Assembly (NCBI GenBank): GCA_039889035.1
Contig: JBDQQY010000003.1
Coordinates: 186,001 to 250,000, forward strand
Reading direction: 5' to 3'
DNA from: Plantactinospora sp039889035
Lineage (GTDB): Bacteria > Actinomycetota > Actinomycetes > Mycobacteriales > Micromonosporaceae
DNA: 64,000 nt
Part shown: positions 10,798-18,304 of the stretch, piece by piece
How positions within the stretch are numbered: position 1 is the first letter of the stretch
Layout: each line of letters opens with the position of its first letter
The notes under the pieces: generated by a model
Told to the model about the DNA's origin: nothing
What the model saw: the letters and a program-made list of their open reading frames with translations, nothing else
Databases searched by the model: none
Program-made: the position numbers and the translations under genes

Positions 10798-10867
10798 CGC
10801 CGCCCACCCCGTCGCCCCGCACCGGTCCCGGCCGCACCGACTCATGAAGGCAACATTCAGTCGCATG

Positions 10868-10896
10868 TTGCAGCGCGGCGCTAATTTTCATAGGGT
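10868..10896 (+). promoter_or_regulatory. Sigma-70-type promoter candidate before the NlpC/P60 gene
   Basis: TTGCAG (10868-10873) and TAGGGT (10891-10896) are separated by 17 bp in an unusually AT-rich stretch, with the GTP/NlpC gene start at 10933. The spacing and TANNNT -10 fit the actinomycete housekeeping promoter. It would give the third gene of the recycling set its own transcription start. Confidence 0.5.
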
Positions 10897-10932
10897 TTCG
10901 GGCGAGAGCGGGCGAGGACGGGTGGTACTGAC

Positions 10933-11871
10933 ATGGTGCTGCGCTCGGGGCGCGAAGCCGTTGTCCGGGTCGGCGTCGCCACCCTGTGGGCTGGTCCCGA
11001 GGCCGTCCGCCCGGTGGACGCACCGGCCCTGTCCCGCCGGACCGACATCGCCGGCTGGATCTCCGGGATGACCGTCGACCAACGGGACGGCGACTGCGTG
11101 CTCAGTCAGCTCCTGCTCGGCGAGCGGGTGCTGGTCGAGGAGGTCCGCCCGGACGGCTGGGTCCGGGTCGTCGCGGTGGAACAGCCGGCGGCCAGACTCG
11201 ACCCCCGGGGCTATCCGGGCTGGCTCCCGCTCGAACAGCTCGTCGAGCCCGCCGACCCGGCACCGGCCCTACCGGATCTGGTCGTCGCGGCGACGGTCAC
11301 CCGGTTGCACGACGCCCCGTCCGGCGCGGTGGTGCTGCCGGGCGTCATCCTGGGCACCCGGCTGACCAGCGCGGGTCCGGCCCGCGCCGGCTGGCGCCCG
11401 GTCCGGGTCCCCGACCACGGGCTGCCGCTCTGGGCGCCCGACACCCATCTCGCCCCGGCACCGACCCGACCGCCCAGCCCGACCGAGGTACTCGCGGTGG
11501 CCAGCCGGCTGCGGGACGTGGTCTATCTCTGGGGCGGCGTCTCGGCGTACGGCATCGACTGCTCCGGCCTGGTGCACCTGGCCTGGCGGCGCTTCGGCGT
11601 ACGCCTGCCCAGGGACGCCGACGACCAGGCGGCGGCGACGGTCCCGGTGCCGCTCGGCGCGGAACGCCCCGGTGACCTCTACTTCTTCGCCCGGCCGGGC
11701 CGGCCGGTCCACCACATCGGCATCGTCACCGCGCCCCCCGGGCCGGACGGCGACCGGCGGATGCTGCACGCCTGCTACACCAAGCGGCGGGTCCTGGAGG
11801 AACCGATGCCCGCCGACCGGGCCGCGACCCTGGTCGGTGCACACCGGGTCACCGAACCCTTTCCCGGCTGA
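10933..11871 (+). CDS. NlpC/P60 cysteine peptidase with SH3-like domains
   Basis: A 312-residue protein with two bacterial SH3-like segments (about 10-105 and 115-172) and a C-terminal NlpC/P60 domain. The catalytic residues are C210 in GIDCSGLVH, H261 in VHHIGIV and the third polar residue H279 in MLHAC. This architecture is that of YkfC-type gamma-D-Glu-diamino-acid endopeptidases, which cut murein tripeptides with a free N-terminal L-Ala. There is no signal peptide, consistent with cytoplasmic recycling. With the preceding epimerase it recreates the logic of the Bacillus ykfB-ykfC pair: release L-Ala-D-Glu, then epimerise it. Confidence 0.85.
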   Translation: MVLRSGREAVVRVGVATLWAGPEAVRPVDAPALSRRTDIAGWISGMTVDQRDGDCVLSQLLLGERVLVEEVRPDGWVRVVAVEQPAARLDPRGYPGWLPLEQLVEPADPAPALPDLVVAATVTRLHDAPSGAVVLPGVILGTRLTSAGPARAGWRPVRVPDHGLPLWAPDTHLAPAPTRPPSPTEVLAVASRLRDVVYLWGGVSAYGIDCSGLVHLAWRRFGVRLPRDADDQAAATVPVPLGAERPGDLYFFARPGRPVHHIGIVTAPPGPDGDRRMLHACYTKRRVLEEPMPADRAATLVGAHRVTEPFPG

Positions 11872-11964
11872 GACACCTCAGCCCCGCCCTCCACCCGGGC
11901 CACCCGGGACCGCAAGGGGAGGTGGAGAAGATTCGCTCCCTGACCCGCCGCTCCGGCGCTTAGC

Positions 11965-12963
11965 TCAGGCGACCGGCACCTTCTCGGCTGATCGGCGGTC
12001 CCGGCTGGACTTGATCAGGCTGGCCACGGTGGCGATCGCCAGCGTGCCCAGGATGATGGTGAGGGAGAGCCAGATCGGGATGTGCGGCGCCCAACCGATC
12101 GGCGCGCCACCGTTGAGGAACGGCAGGTTGTTGCCGGCCAGCGCCTCCAGCACCAGCTTGACGCCGATGAAGCCGAGCACCACGGCGAGCCCGATGTTGA
12201 GGTAGACCAGCCGGTCGAGCAGCCCGCCGAGCAGGAAGTAGAGCTGCCGCAGCCCCATCAGCGCGAAGACGTTGGCGGTGAAGACCAGGTAGGGCTCCTG
12301 GGTGATCCCGAAGATCGCCGGGATGGAGTCGAGCGCGAAGACCAGGTCGGTGGTGCCGATCGCGATCAGCACGATCAGCATCGGGGTGAAGAGCCGGCGG
12401 CCGTTCTCCTGGATGGTGAGCCGGGCGCCGGAGAAGTCCCGGGAGACCGGCAGGGCCCGCCGGCTCCATCGGATCAGGATGTTCTCCTTGAAGTCGTCCT
12501 CGGTCGGCTCACCCTGGCGGAAGAAGTTGATCGCCGTGTAGATGAGGAAGGCGCCGAAGATGTAGAAGACCCAGGAGAACTGGTTGATCAGGGCCGCGCC
12601 GGCCGCGATGAAGCCGCCGCGCATCACCAGCGCCAGCACGATGCCGATCAGCAGCACCTTCTGCTGGTACTGCCGGGGCACGCCGAATCTGGACATGATG
12701 ATCACGAACACGAAGAGGTTGTCCACCGAGAGGCTGTACTCGGTGAGCCAGCCGGTGTAGAACTCCCCGGCCACGGTGCCGTTGGTGGTCAGGGCCAGAC
12801 CGACCCCGAAGACGATTGCGAGGCCGACGTAGAAGCCGACCCAGAGGCCGGACTCCCTCAGACTCGGCTCGTGCGGTCGTCGACCGATGATCAGGAGATC
12901 AAGTAGCAGGATCGCCGTCAGCACGACTAGCGAGACGACCCACACCCAGGCGGACACGTTCAA
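11965..12963 (-). CDS. TerC-family membrane protein, probable Mn2+ exporter
   Basis: A 332-residue protein with about nine membrane segments. The TerC signature is clear: EYSLSVDNLFVFVIIMSRF and TTDLVFALDSIPAIFGIT, whose Asp residues are thought to bind metal. The start is taken as TTG at 12963, six bases before a GTG (12957): both follow GGAGGAG (spacings 4 and 10), and homologues begin MNVSxWVW. The frame stays open to 13089, but that extension is riboswitch sequence and not protein. TerC proteins under yybP-ykoY control act in Mn2+ homeostasis. The upstream riboswitch makes metal export the best-supported role here. Confidence 0.85.
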   Translation of the reverse strand: MNVSAWVWVVSLVVLTAILLLDLLIIGRRPHEPSLRESGLWVGFYVGLAIVFGVGLALTTNGTVAGEFYTGWLTEYSLSVDNLFVFVIIMSRFGVPRQYQQKVLLIGIVLALVMRGGFIAAGAALINQFSWVFYIFGAFLIYTAINFFRQGEPTEDDFKENILIRWSRRALPVSRDFSGARLTIQENGRRLFTPMLIVLIAIGTTDLVFALDSIPAIFGITQEPYLVFTANVFALMGLRQLYFLLGGLLDRLVYLNIGLAVVLGFIGVKLVLEALAGNNLPFLNGGAPIGWAPHIPIWLSLTIILGTLAIATVASLIKSSRDRRSAEKVPVA

Positions 12964-13037
12964 GGCACTCCTCCGGCAGGCACGCGGCACCGCCGTCAGC
13001 ACGCGGATGACGCGCGTCAGGCGGTGTAGACGGTGGT

Positions 13038-13175
13038 GACTGTCGGAGGTCTCTTCCGCCATCGCCACGCGGAGACGCCGCGGCGACAACCTACGGTGCC
13101 GGGTCCTCGTACCGGTCTACCGGCCGACGACCGTGTTGACGACACCGTCGCGAAGGAATACTCCCCTCCTACAGC
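13038..13175 (-). ncRNA. yybP-ykoY (manganese) riboswitch upstream of the TerC gene
   Basis: On the minus strand the leader begins GGAGGGGAGTA (13160-13170) and ends AGAGACCTCCG (13044-13054). The GGAGG and CCTCC ends pair as P1, leaving the conserved loop GGAGTA opposite AGAGA, and the internal arm contains CGTCAACAC and CCGGCACCGTAGGTTG. These are the hallmarks I know from the yybP-ykoY family, which binds Mn2+ and switches on exporters. The element ends about 75 nt before the TTG start, which leaves room for an expression platform that may hide the GGAGGAG ribosome site. Boundaries are approximate. Confidence 0.8.
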
Positions 13176-13258
13176 GCCATTGTTCACCATTCCCCGCCCG
13201 TCGCGCATCTCCCCCTGTCGGGGCGCCTGACTCACCACCGGTAAATCATCCTAGGAAC

Positions 13259-14494
13259 CTAGGTGCACTGCCGGGGCAGCAACGGTTCGGCGAGGGACCA
13301 ACCCGCCGCCAGCATCCCGTCGCAGGCCAGGATCGCCGTCCCCAACCGGTCCGGAAGCGGACCGGTGAGTTCGATCACGGGTACCCCGGATTCGGCCAAC
13401 ACCACCCGAAACCGCTCGGTCATCCAGCCACGCAGGTGCGCACCGTCCCGCAGGCCGTCGTCGGTGAACGGCACCCCGTGGTGGTCGGTCAGCAGATAGA
13501 GATCGGGTCGACGGGCGGCGGCCCGGACCCGGGGTGAGGTCGAGCCGAGGTACCGCTCCTCCCAGACCGCGGTGGCCCGGGCGTCGGTGTCGCAGAACAG
13601 CAGCGGCCCGCTGCGCCGGGCGGCGGCGTCCTCGGCGGCCTGCTGCTCCCGGACCACCGTCTCGAAGTCGGCCCGGTCCCAGACCACGTCGAAGATCGTC
13701 GCGTCGGGTTCGGTACCCCGCAGCCGGGCCAGCTTGGCGGCGGTGAGTTCCCGGCCGTACTCCGGTACCCAGCAGGTGCCGTAGTGCTCGGCCAGCGCCT
13801 CGGCGACCGTGGTGGTCCCGGTGGACTCGGCGCCCACCACCACGATCCGGCGGACGAACCAGGCCCGGACCGGCGCGCTGAGCATCGCCCAGTGCGCCGC
13901 CGGGTCCGCCCGAATCGCCGTGCCGGAGACCGGTACGGCGGTCCGGGCCGGATCGACGGGTACGTCCACCGCGTCGAACCGGCGGGCCAGCTCCGCGCCG
14001 TACGCCTCGGAGGAGAAGACCGCGTCGACCCGGGCCGGTCCGACCGCCGCCCGGAACACCGCGCAGTGCGCGTCCCAGGCGGCCGGATCGGCGTAGTCGA
14101 CCGGATGGTCGTCGTACCGGCCGACGAACCGGACATGCCGGTCGGCGGCGTGCACCTCACGCAACCAGTCCAGCCGCAGCTCCAGCGGGATCGACTCCCG
14201 CCGGGACGGCGCCACCACCACGGTGACGGCGGCGCAGCGGCGGGCCGCCTCGGCGATCAACGCGTGGTGCCCGGCGTGCGGCGGATAGAACTTCCCCACC
14301 ACCAGCCCGTGCCCGTACTCCGGTCGGCCCGCCGCCTCCTCCACCGGGTCCGCGGCCTCCACCGGACCCGCCGCCTGGGCCGCTCGCCCGGGCCGGGCGG
14401 CTGCCGGGAAGTTGCCGGTGTTCCGCGCGGTCACCCGGGCCGTCCGGCCGGGCCGCGGTACGGCGGAGGGGTTGTCGGTGTCCCGCACGGTCAC
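13259..14494 (-). CDS. nadR: Bifunctional NMN adenylyltransferase / nicotinamide riboside kinase (NadR-type)
   Basis: A 411-residue enzyme for NAD salvage. After a low-complexity N-terminal 58 residues, the nucleotidyltransferase domain shows GKFYPPHAGHH (HxGH, H73 and H76) and PVSGTAIRADP. The C-terminal kinase domain has a P-loop GAESTGTTT at 221-229 in which Thr replaces the usual Walker lysine. The GTG start at 14492-14494 overlaps the pnuC stop by four bases (GTGA), so translation is coupled. There is no DNA-binding domain, unlike enterobacterial NadR. With pnuC it forms an import-and-phosphorylate unit: nicotinamide riboside to NMN to NAD. Confidence 0.9.
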   Translation of the reverse strand: MTVRDTDNPSAVPRPGRTARVTARNTGNFPAAARPGRAAQAAGPVEAADPVEEAAGRPEYGHGLVVGKFYPPHAGHHALIAEAARRCAAVTVVVAPSRRESIPLELRLDWLREVHAADRHVRFVGRYDDHPVDYADPAAWDAHCAVFRAAVGPARVDAVFSSEAYGAELARRFDAVDVPVDPARTAVPVSGTAIRADPAAHWAMLSAPVRAWFVRRIVVVGAESTGTTTVAEALAEHYGTCWVPEYGRELTAAKLARLRGTEPDATIFDVVWDRADFETVVREQQAAEDAAARRSGPLLFCDTDARATAVWEERYLGSTSPRVRAAARRPDLYLLTDHHGVPFTDDGLRDGAHLRGWMTERFRVVLAESGVPVIELTGPLPDRLGTAILACDGMLAAGWSLAEPLLPRQCT

Positions 14495-15150
14495 GGGGTG
14501 GCGGGGGCCGGGCCGGGCGCCACCGGCCGGGCCGCCGCGGCCGAGAGCCGGCGCAGGTCGGCACGCCAGTTCCGCAACCCGAGTACGCAGAGCCCGAGGA
14601 AGACCACGTACAGCCCGGCGGTGAGGTAGAGCCCCTTGTAGGCGTAGAGCGGGATGTAGACGAGGTCGGCGGTGATCCAGATCCACCAGCTCTCCACCCG
14701 CTTGCGGCACTGGCCGTACGTCGCCATCAGGGAGAGCGCGGTGGTCAGCGCGTCCGGCAGCGGCACGGTCGAGTCGGTCGCCCGGTCCAGCAGCAGCCAG
14801 AGCAGCAGCGTCAGAACCGCGCCGGCACCGACCAGCACAGTCCACTCCCGACGATCGGTCCGGCCGACCACCAGCCGGCTCCGCTCGGCACCGCCGAACA
14901 ACCACGCCCACCAGCCGTACAGGCCGAGTCCGACGTAGACGATCTGGAGCCCGGCGTCGGCGTACAGGCCGGCGGTCCAGAAGAGCACCATCAGCAGCAG
15001 CACGTTGGCGATGCCGACGGGCCAGTTCCACATCCTCTGCCGGGCCAGCAGCCAGACGTTGAGCACCCCGGTCGCGAAGCCGAGCAGTTCGGCCCGGCTG
15101 GTCGGCGTACCCGCCACGGTGAACGCCGTACCGGTCAGCCAGTCGAGCAT
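14491..15150 (-). CDS. pnuC: Nicotinamide riboside transporter PnuC
   Basis: A 219-residue membrane protein with seven or so hydrophobic segments. The PnuC signature appears as RMWNWPVGIAN near residue 40, and the WWIWITADLVYIPLYAYKG segment (three Trp, then YKG) is typical of the C-terminal half. PnuC carries uncharged nicotinamide riboside by facilitated diffusion, with trapping by the kinase domain of the NadR protein encoded immediately downstream. The start is the ATG at 15148-15150, after a GGTGC site. The last 15 residues are Pro/Ala-rich and run into the nadR start. Confidence 0.9.
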   Translation of the reverse strand: MLDWLTGTAFTVAGTPTSRAELLGFATGVLNVWLLARQRMWNWPVGIANVLLLMVLFWTAGLYADAGLQIVYVGLGLYGWWAWLFGGAERSRLVVGRTDRREWTVLVGAGAVLTLLLWLLLDRATDSTVPLPDALTTALSLMATYGQCRKRVESWWIWITADLVYIPLYAYKGLYLTAGLYVVFLGLCVLGLRNWRADLRRLSAAAARPVAPGPAPATP

Positions 15151-15257
15151 GGCGCACCTCCCGCAAGATCCTCCGGAGTTCCTACCGTAGGTACCGGCGG
15201 GCGGAACGGGTATACCCCGATCGACCAGCCCGGGTCCGTCCGTGCCATGCTGCGATC

Positions 15258-15557
15258 ATGGTGCTGGAGGTTGCGCTGATCGACGTGCTGGCCGGTCAGG
15301 AGGAGGCGTTCGCCGAGGCGTACGCCAAGGGCCACCCGACGCTGGCCGGCACCCCCGGATGCCGGTCGGTCCGGATGACCCGGGGCATCGAGTCGCCGTC
15401 CCGGTTCGTGCTGCTGGTCGAGTGGGACTCGGTCGAGGCCCACCTGGAGAACTTCCGGGCCACCGAGCGGTTCGACACCTGGCGATCGCTGATCGGCCCC
15501 TATTTCGCCGCTCCGCCGGTGGTCGAGCACTTCACCGACGTACCGCCGCCGGCCTGA
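15258..15557 (+). CDS. Antibiotic-biosynthesis-monooxygenase (ABM) domain protein
   Basis: A 99-residue ferredoxin-like alpha+beta barrel protein. The pattern VLEVALIDVLAGQEEAFAEA, then PGCRSVRMTRG, RFVLLVEWDSVEAHLENF and a C-terminal helix is that of small ABM-domain proteins. Members act as cofactor-less monooxygenases, or as haem-degrading or isomerising enzymes; nothing here selects one role. It is divergent from pnuC and 72 bp upstream of the next small gene, without clear co-regulation. The ATG at 15258 follows a weak ribosome site. Confidence 0.75.
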   Translation: MVLEVALIDVLAGQEEAFAEAYAKGHPTLAGTPGCRSVRMTRGIESPSRFVLLVEWDSVEAHLENFRATERFDTWRSLIGPYFAAPPVVEHFTDVPPPA

Positions 15558-15629
15558 CCGCCGACTCGGCGAAACTGTCGTACGCCGTCGCTAGTGTGCC
15601 GGGGAGACAACGTTCCTCGGAGGCGGCGG

Positions 15630-15950
15630 ATGTATCGACAGGGCGACGTGCTGGTCGAGGCGATCGACCCAGCGACGCTGCCGGACGGGCTCGTCCCGGC
15701 CGGGCGTGACGGCCGGGGCCGGCTGGTCCTGGCCCGCGGCGAGGCGACCGGGCACGCCCACGTGGTGACCGGGTCCAGGCTCACCGCCTGGGCCCTGCCC
15801 GACCAGGTCGAGCCGGCGTTCCTGGTGATCGACGGCTACGGCCGGCTCGGCCACGAGGAGCACGGCCCGATCGCCCTGCCGGCCGGCACCTACCGGGTGG
15901 TGCGGCAGCGGGAATACCTTCCGGGCAGTTGGCGACCGGTGGCGGACTGA
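15630..15950 (+). CDS. Small hypothetical protein paired with the DUF6745 gene
   Basis: A 106-residue cytoplasmic protein, MYRQGDVLVEAIDPATLP, with a beta-rich pattern and a notable RGEATGHAHVVTG motif containing two His residues. I recognise the RQGDV...GEATGHxH pattern as recurrent in actinobacterial and cyanobacterial small hypothetical proteins but know no function. The start at 15630 is set by GGAGG nine bases upstream. Its TGA shares a base with the ATG of the next gene (ACTGATGG), so the two are translationally coupled and probably work together. Confidence 0.7.
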   Translation: MYRQGDVLVEAIDPATLPDGLVPAGRDGRGRLVLARGEATGHAHVVTGSRLTAWALPDQVEPAFLVIDGYGRLGHEEHGPIALPAGTYRVVRQREYLPGSWRPVAD

Positions 15951-17407
15951 TGGACCGCGACGTCCTGCACGGGGATCGGCCTGCCGCCGCCGTGTCCACC
16001 GAGGACGCCGAACCGGTCGTCCGCGCGCCGGCTGACGACGACGCCGACGACGTGCCCATCCACCACCCGACTGGCGATACTGTCGGATCGGCCGGCCTCG
16101 GCGCGACCGGGGACGACACCGAGACGGCCGCCCGGAGCGCGACTGGCGCCGACGAGCGGGCCGACGGGGAGGCGGCCCGGCTCGCGCGGGTCGCCGACAC
16201 CTGGCTCGCCCACGGGCTGGCCACCGGGCCGGCCGATCGCCCGGTGGCCGAGGCCGCCGTGCGACGGGCCTATGCGGCGGCCGGACTGGCACCGCCCCGG
16301 CAGGTGTTCTGGCTCCCGTCGCCGCGCGCCGGTGCGCTGGCCGCCGCCCTGTTGACCGGGGCTGCCCCGTCGACCGATCCGAAGACCGGCACCGCCGGCC
16401 CCGGCGGGTTCGGGGCCGCCGGGTCCGGCGGGTTCGGCGGGTCGGCGTCGGCAACCTCCCCGGTACCCGGCGGCGGCCCGGCCGGCTACGACCAGGGCGA
16501 CGGTGAGCTGGCCGAGGCGGTCGCCGAGGTGTTCGCGGCACTGCGGACGCAGGGCGGCGAGCCCGGGGTGACCGATCCCGGCCAGCCGCTCCGGCCCGCC
16601 CTGCGCACCGCGCCATGGGCAACGGCGCGGGCCGCCGCCGTCGAGCGGCTCGGCCCGGCCGGCTGGGCCGCGCATTGGGCGGCCGGCGGGCGCCGCACCT
16701 GGCACCTGCTCACCGACCGCATCTTCACCCCGCTGCGCAACCAGCTCGGCGCCGACCTGAGGGCGCAGGTCGACGACGCGTTCACCCGGCGGGCCCGGGC
16801 CGGGCTGCTCGACGCGGTGCCGGGCCAGCACGACGCGGCCTGGCTGGCCGCCTTCGACGGCGAGCCGGGGTTGGCCGGTCTCGCCGGGGTCGCCACCGCC
16901 GCCGGCTGGTGGTGGCCGTACGAGCGGCTGGTCATCCTCACCGAGCGGCCGAACCGGCTGCACCGGGACAATCTCGGTCGGCTGCATCACGACGACGGTC
17001 CGGCACTGGCCTATCCGGACGGGTTCGGGCTGCACGCCTGGCGGGGGATGCCGATCCCGGCCGACGTCGCCGCCGAGCTGCCGGCGCTGACCGTGGAACG
17101 GATCCGGGCGGAGCGCAACGCCGAGGTCCGCCGGGTGATGCTGGAGCACTTCGGCTACGACCGCTACCTGCGGGAGAGCAAAGCCACGGCGGTGCACCGC
17201 GACGAGTACGGCGTGCTCTGGCGGCTCAACCTGCCGCAGGACGAGCCACTGGTGATGGTGGAGGTGCTCAACGCCACCCCGGAGCCGGACGGCACCCGGC
17301 GCACGTACTGGCTGCGGGTGCCGCCGGACACGCGTACCGCGCGGGCGGGTGTCGCCTGGACGTTCGGGGTGGAGCCGGAGCGGTATGCGCCGCTGGTGCA
17401 GACCTGA
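15950..17407 (+). CDS. DUF6745-type protein of unknown function
   Basis: A 485-residue soluble protein. Residues 1-60 and 135-180 are low-complexity (Asp/Ala- and Gly-rich). The C-terminal half has the DUF6745 pattern: WWWPYERLVILTERPNRL, then GRLHHDDGPALAYPDGFGLH, WRGMPIP and late VMVEVLNATPEPDGTRRTYW. The repeated phrase of Trp, His and Asp residues looks like a beta-solenoid or repeat fold. Family members often occur near leucine-rich-repeat genes. This gene is coupled to the small protein before it and converges, 24 bp apart, on the STM4011-type operon, whose distal genes encode leucine-rich proteins. Its biochemical role is unknown. Confidence 0.65.
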   Translation: MDRDVLHGDRPAAAVSTEDAEPVVRAPADDDADDVPIHHPTGDTVGSAGLGATGDDTETAARSATGADERADGEAARLARVADTWLAHGLATGPADRPVAEAAVRRAYAAAGLAPPRQVFWLPSPRAGALAAALLTGAAPSTDPKTGTAGPGGFGAAGSGGFGGSASATSPVPGGGPAGYDQGDGELAEAVAEVFAALRTQGGEPGVTDPGQPLRPALRTAPWATARAAAVERLGPAGWAAHWAAGGRRTWHLLTDRIFTPLRNQLGADLRAQVDDAFTRRARAGLLDAVPGQHDAAWLAAFDGEPGLAGLAGVATAAGWWWPYERLVILTERPNRLHRDNLGRLHHDDGPALAYPDGFGLHAWRGMPIPADVAAELPALTVERIRAERNAEVRRVMLEHFGYDRYLRESKATAVHRDEYGVLWRLNLPQDEPLVMVEVLNATPEPDGTRRTYWLRVPPDTRTARAGVAWTFGVEPERYAPLVQT

Positions 17408-17431
17408 CCGCAGCCCGGCCGCGCCTCGGGT

Positions 17432-18304
17432 TCAGCCCAGCGCCACGGACGGTACGCCCCAGCGGGCCGGGATCCGTTCCAGCACTCCTGAGGCGAAGAC
17501 CTCGTACAACGGCAGGGTTCGCAGGTGGACATAGCCGATGTGACAGTCGCAGGCGGTGTTCGGGCACGGCCGGGGCCGCAACGCGGCGCGGTACGACCCG
17601 TCGTAGAGGTTGCCCAGCGGTGCCTCCACGAAGTGGCAGCGCCGCACGGAGCCGTCGCCACGCACCGAGATCACCGTCTCGCCGGCCCGGCAGGACGCAC
17701 CGGCCGACGGATGCGGTCGCACGCTGTAGCCGAAGAGCGGGTCGAGCCCGGTCCAGGCCGCCTCCTCGGCGGCGGTGTAGGAGTGCCCCTCGGCCGCGTT
17801 CACCCAGAGGTAGACGTCGGCGGGGAGCGCCGCCCGGACCGCCTCCGCCTCGGCGAGCTGCTCCGGCAGCCCGACCACGCCGACCGAGTACCGCACACCC
17901 AGCTCGCCGAGCCGGGCACAGCGGTCGAGGAAGGTCTCCCGGCGTACCTGTCCGGGGTGGTAGGTGGCCCAGAGCGCGACCGTACGCCGGTCGGCGCCGG
18001 CCAGCCAGTCCAGCCGGCAGGCCAGGTTGGTCTGGATCGCCACCCGGTCCAGGTGCGGCAGCCGGGAGAGCGTCACCAGCGCCTCCCGGTACCAGGACCG
18101 GGACAGTCCCTCGCCCCACGGCGTGAAGAGCACCGACAGGCGGTCGTCGTCGGGGTTGCGGGTCGCCCAGTCGACGAACCGGCCCAGCGCGGCCCGGTCG
18201 GCGGCGAGTTCGGCCCGGCTGTCGCGGCGCTTCGCGAACGGGCAGTAGGGGCAGTCGTAGTTGCAGCTCGCCAGCGGGCCACGGTAGAGCACCGAGAGGT
18301 TCAT
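17432..18304 (-). CDS. STM4011-family radical SAM protein
   Basis: A 290-residue radical S-adenosylmethionine enzyme. The cluster motif is C14-NYD-C18-PY-C21 (CxxxCxxC) near the N-terminus in LASCNYDCPYCPFAK. The C-terminus has more cysteines, in GASCRAGE, VRRCHFVE and CPNTACDC, which look like ligands of a SPASM/twitch-type auxiliary iron-sulphur cluster; such clusters are common in peptide-modifying radical SAM enzymes. The ATG (18302-18304) overlaps the stop of the preceding gene by four bases. It is the last gene of the six-gene operon. The reaction is unknown. Confidence 0.85.
   Translation of the reverse strand: MNLSVLYRGPLASCNYDCPYCPFAKRRDSRAELAADRAALGRFVDWATRNPDDDRLSVLFTPWGEGLSRSWYREALVTLSRLPHLDRVAIQTNLACRLDWLAGADRRTVALWATYHPGQVRRETFLDRCARLGELGVRYSVGVVGLPEQLAEAEAVRAALPADVYLWVNAAEGHSYTAAEEAAWTGLDPLFGYSVRPHPSAGASCRAGETVISVRGDGSVRRCHFVEAPLGNLYDGSYRAALRPRPCPNTACDCHIGYVHLRTLPLYEVFASGVLERIPARWGVPSVALG

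Noticed and set aside
12964..13089. 42-codon N-terminal extension of the TerC protein
   Set aside because: The segment is the 3' part and expression platform of the riboswitch, and the family start lies at 12963.
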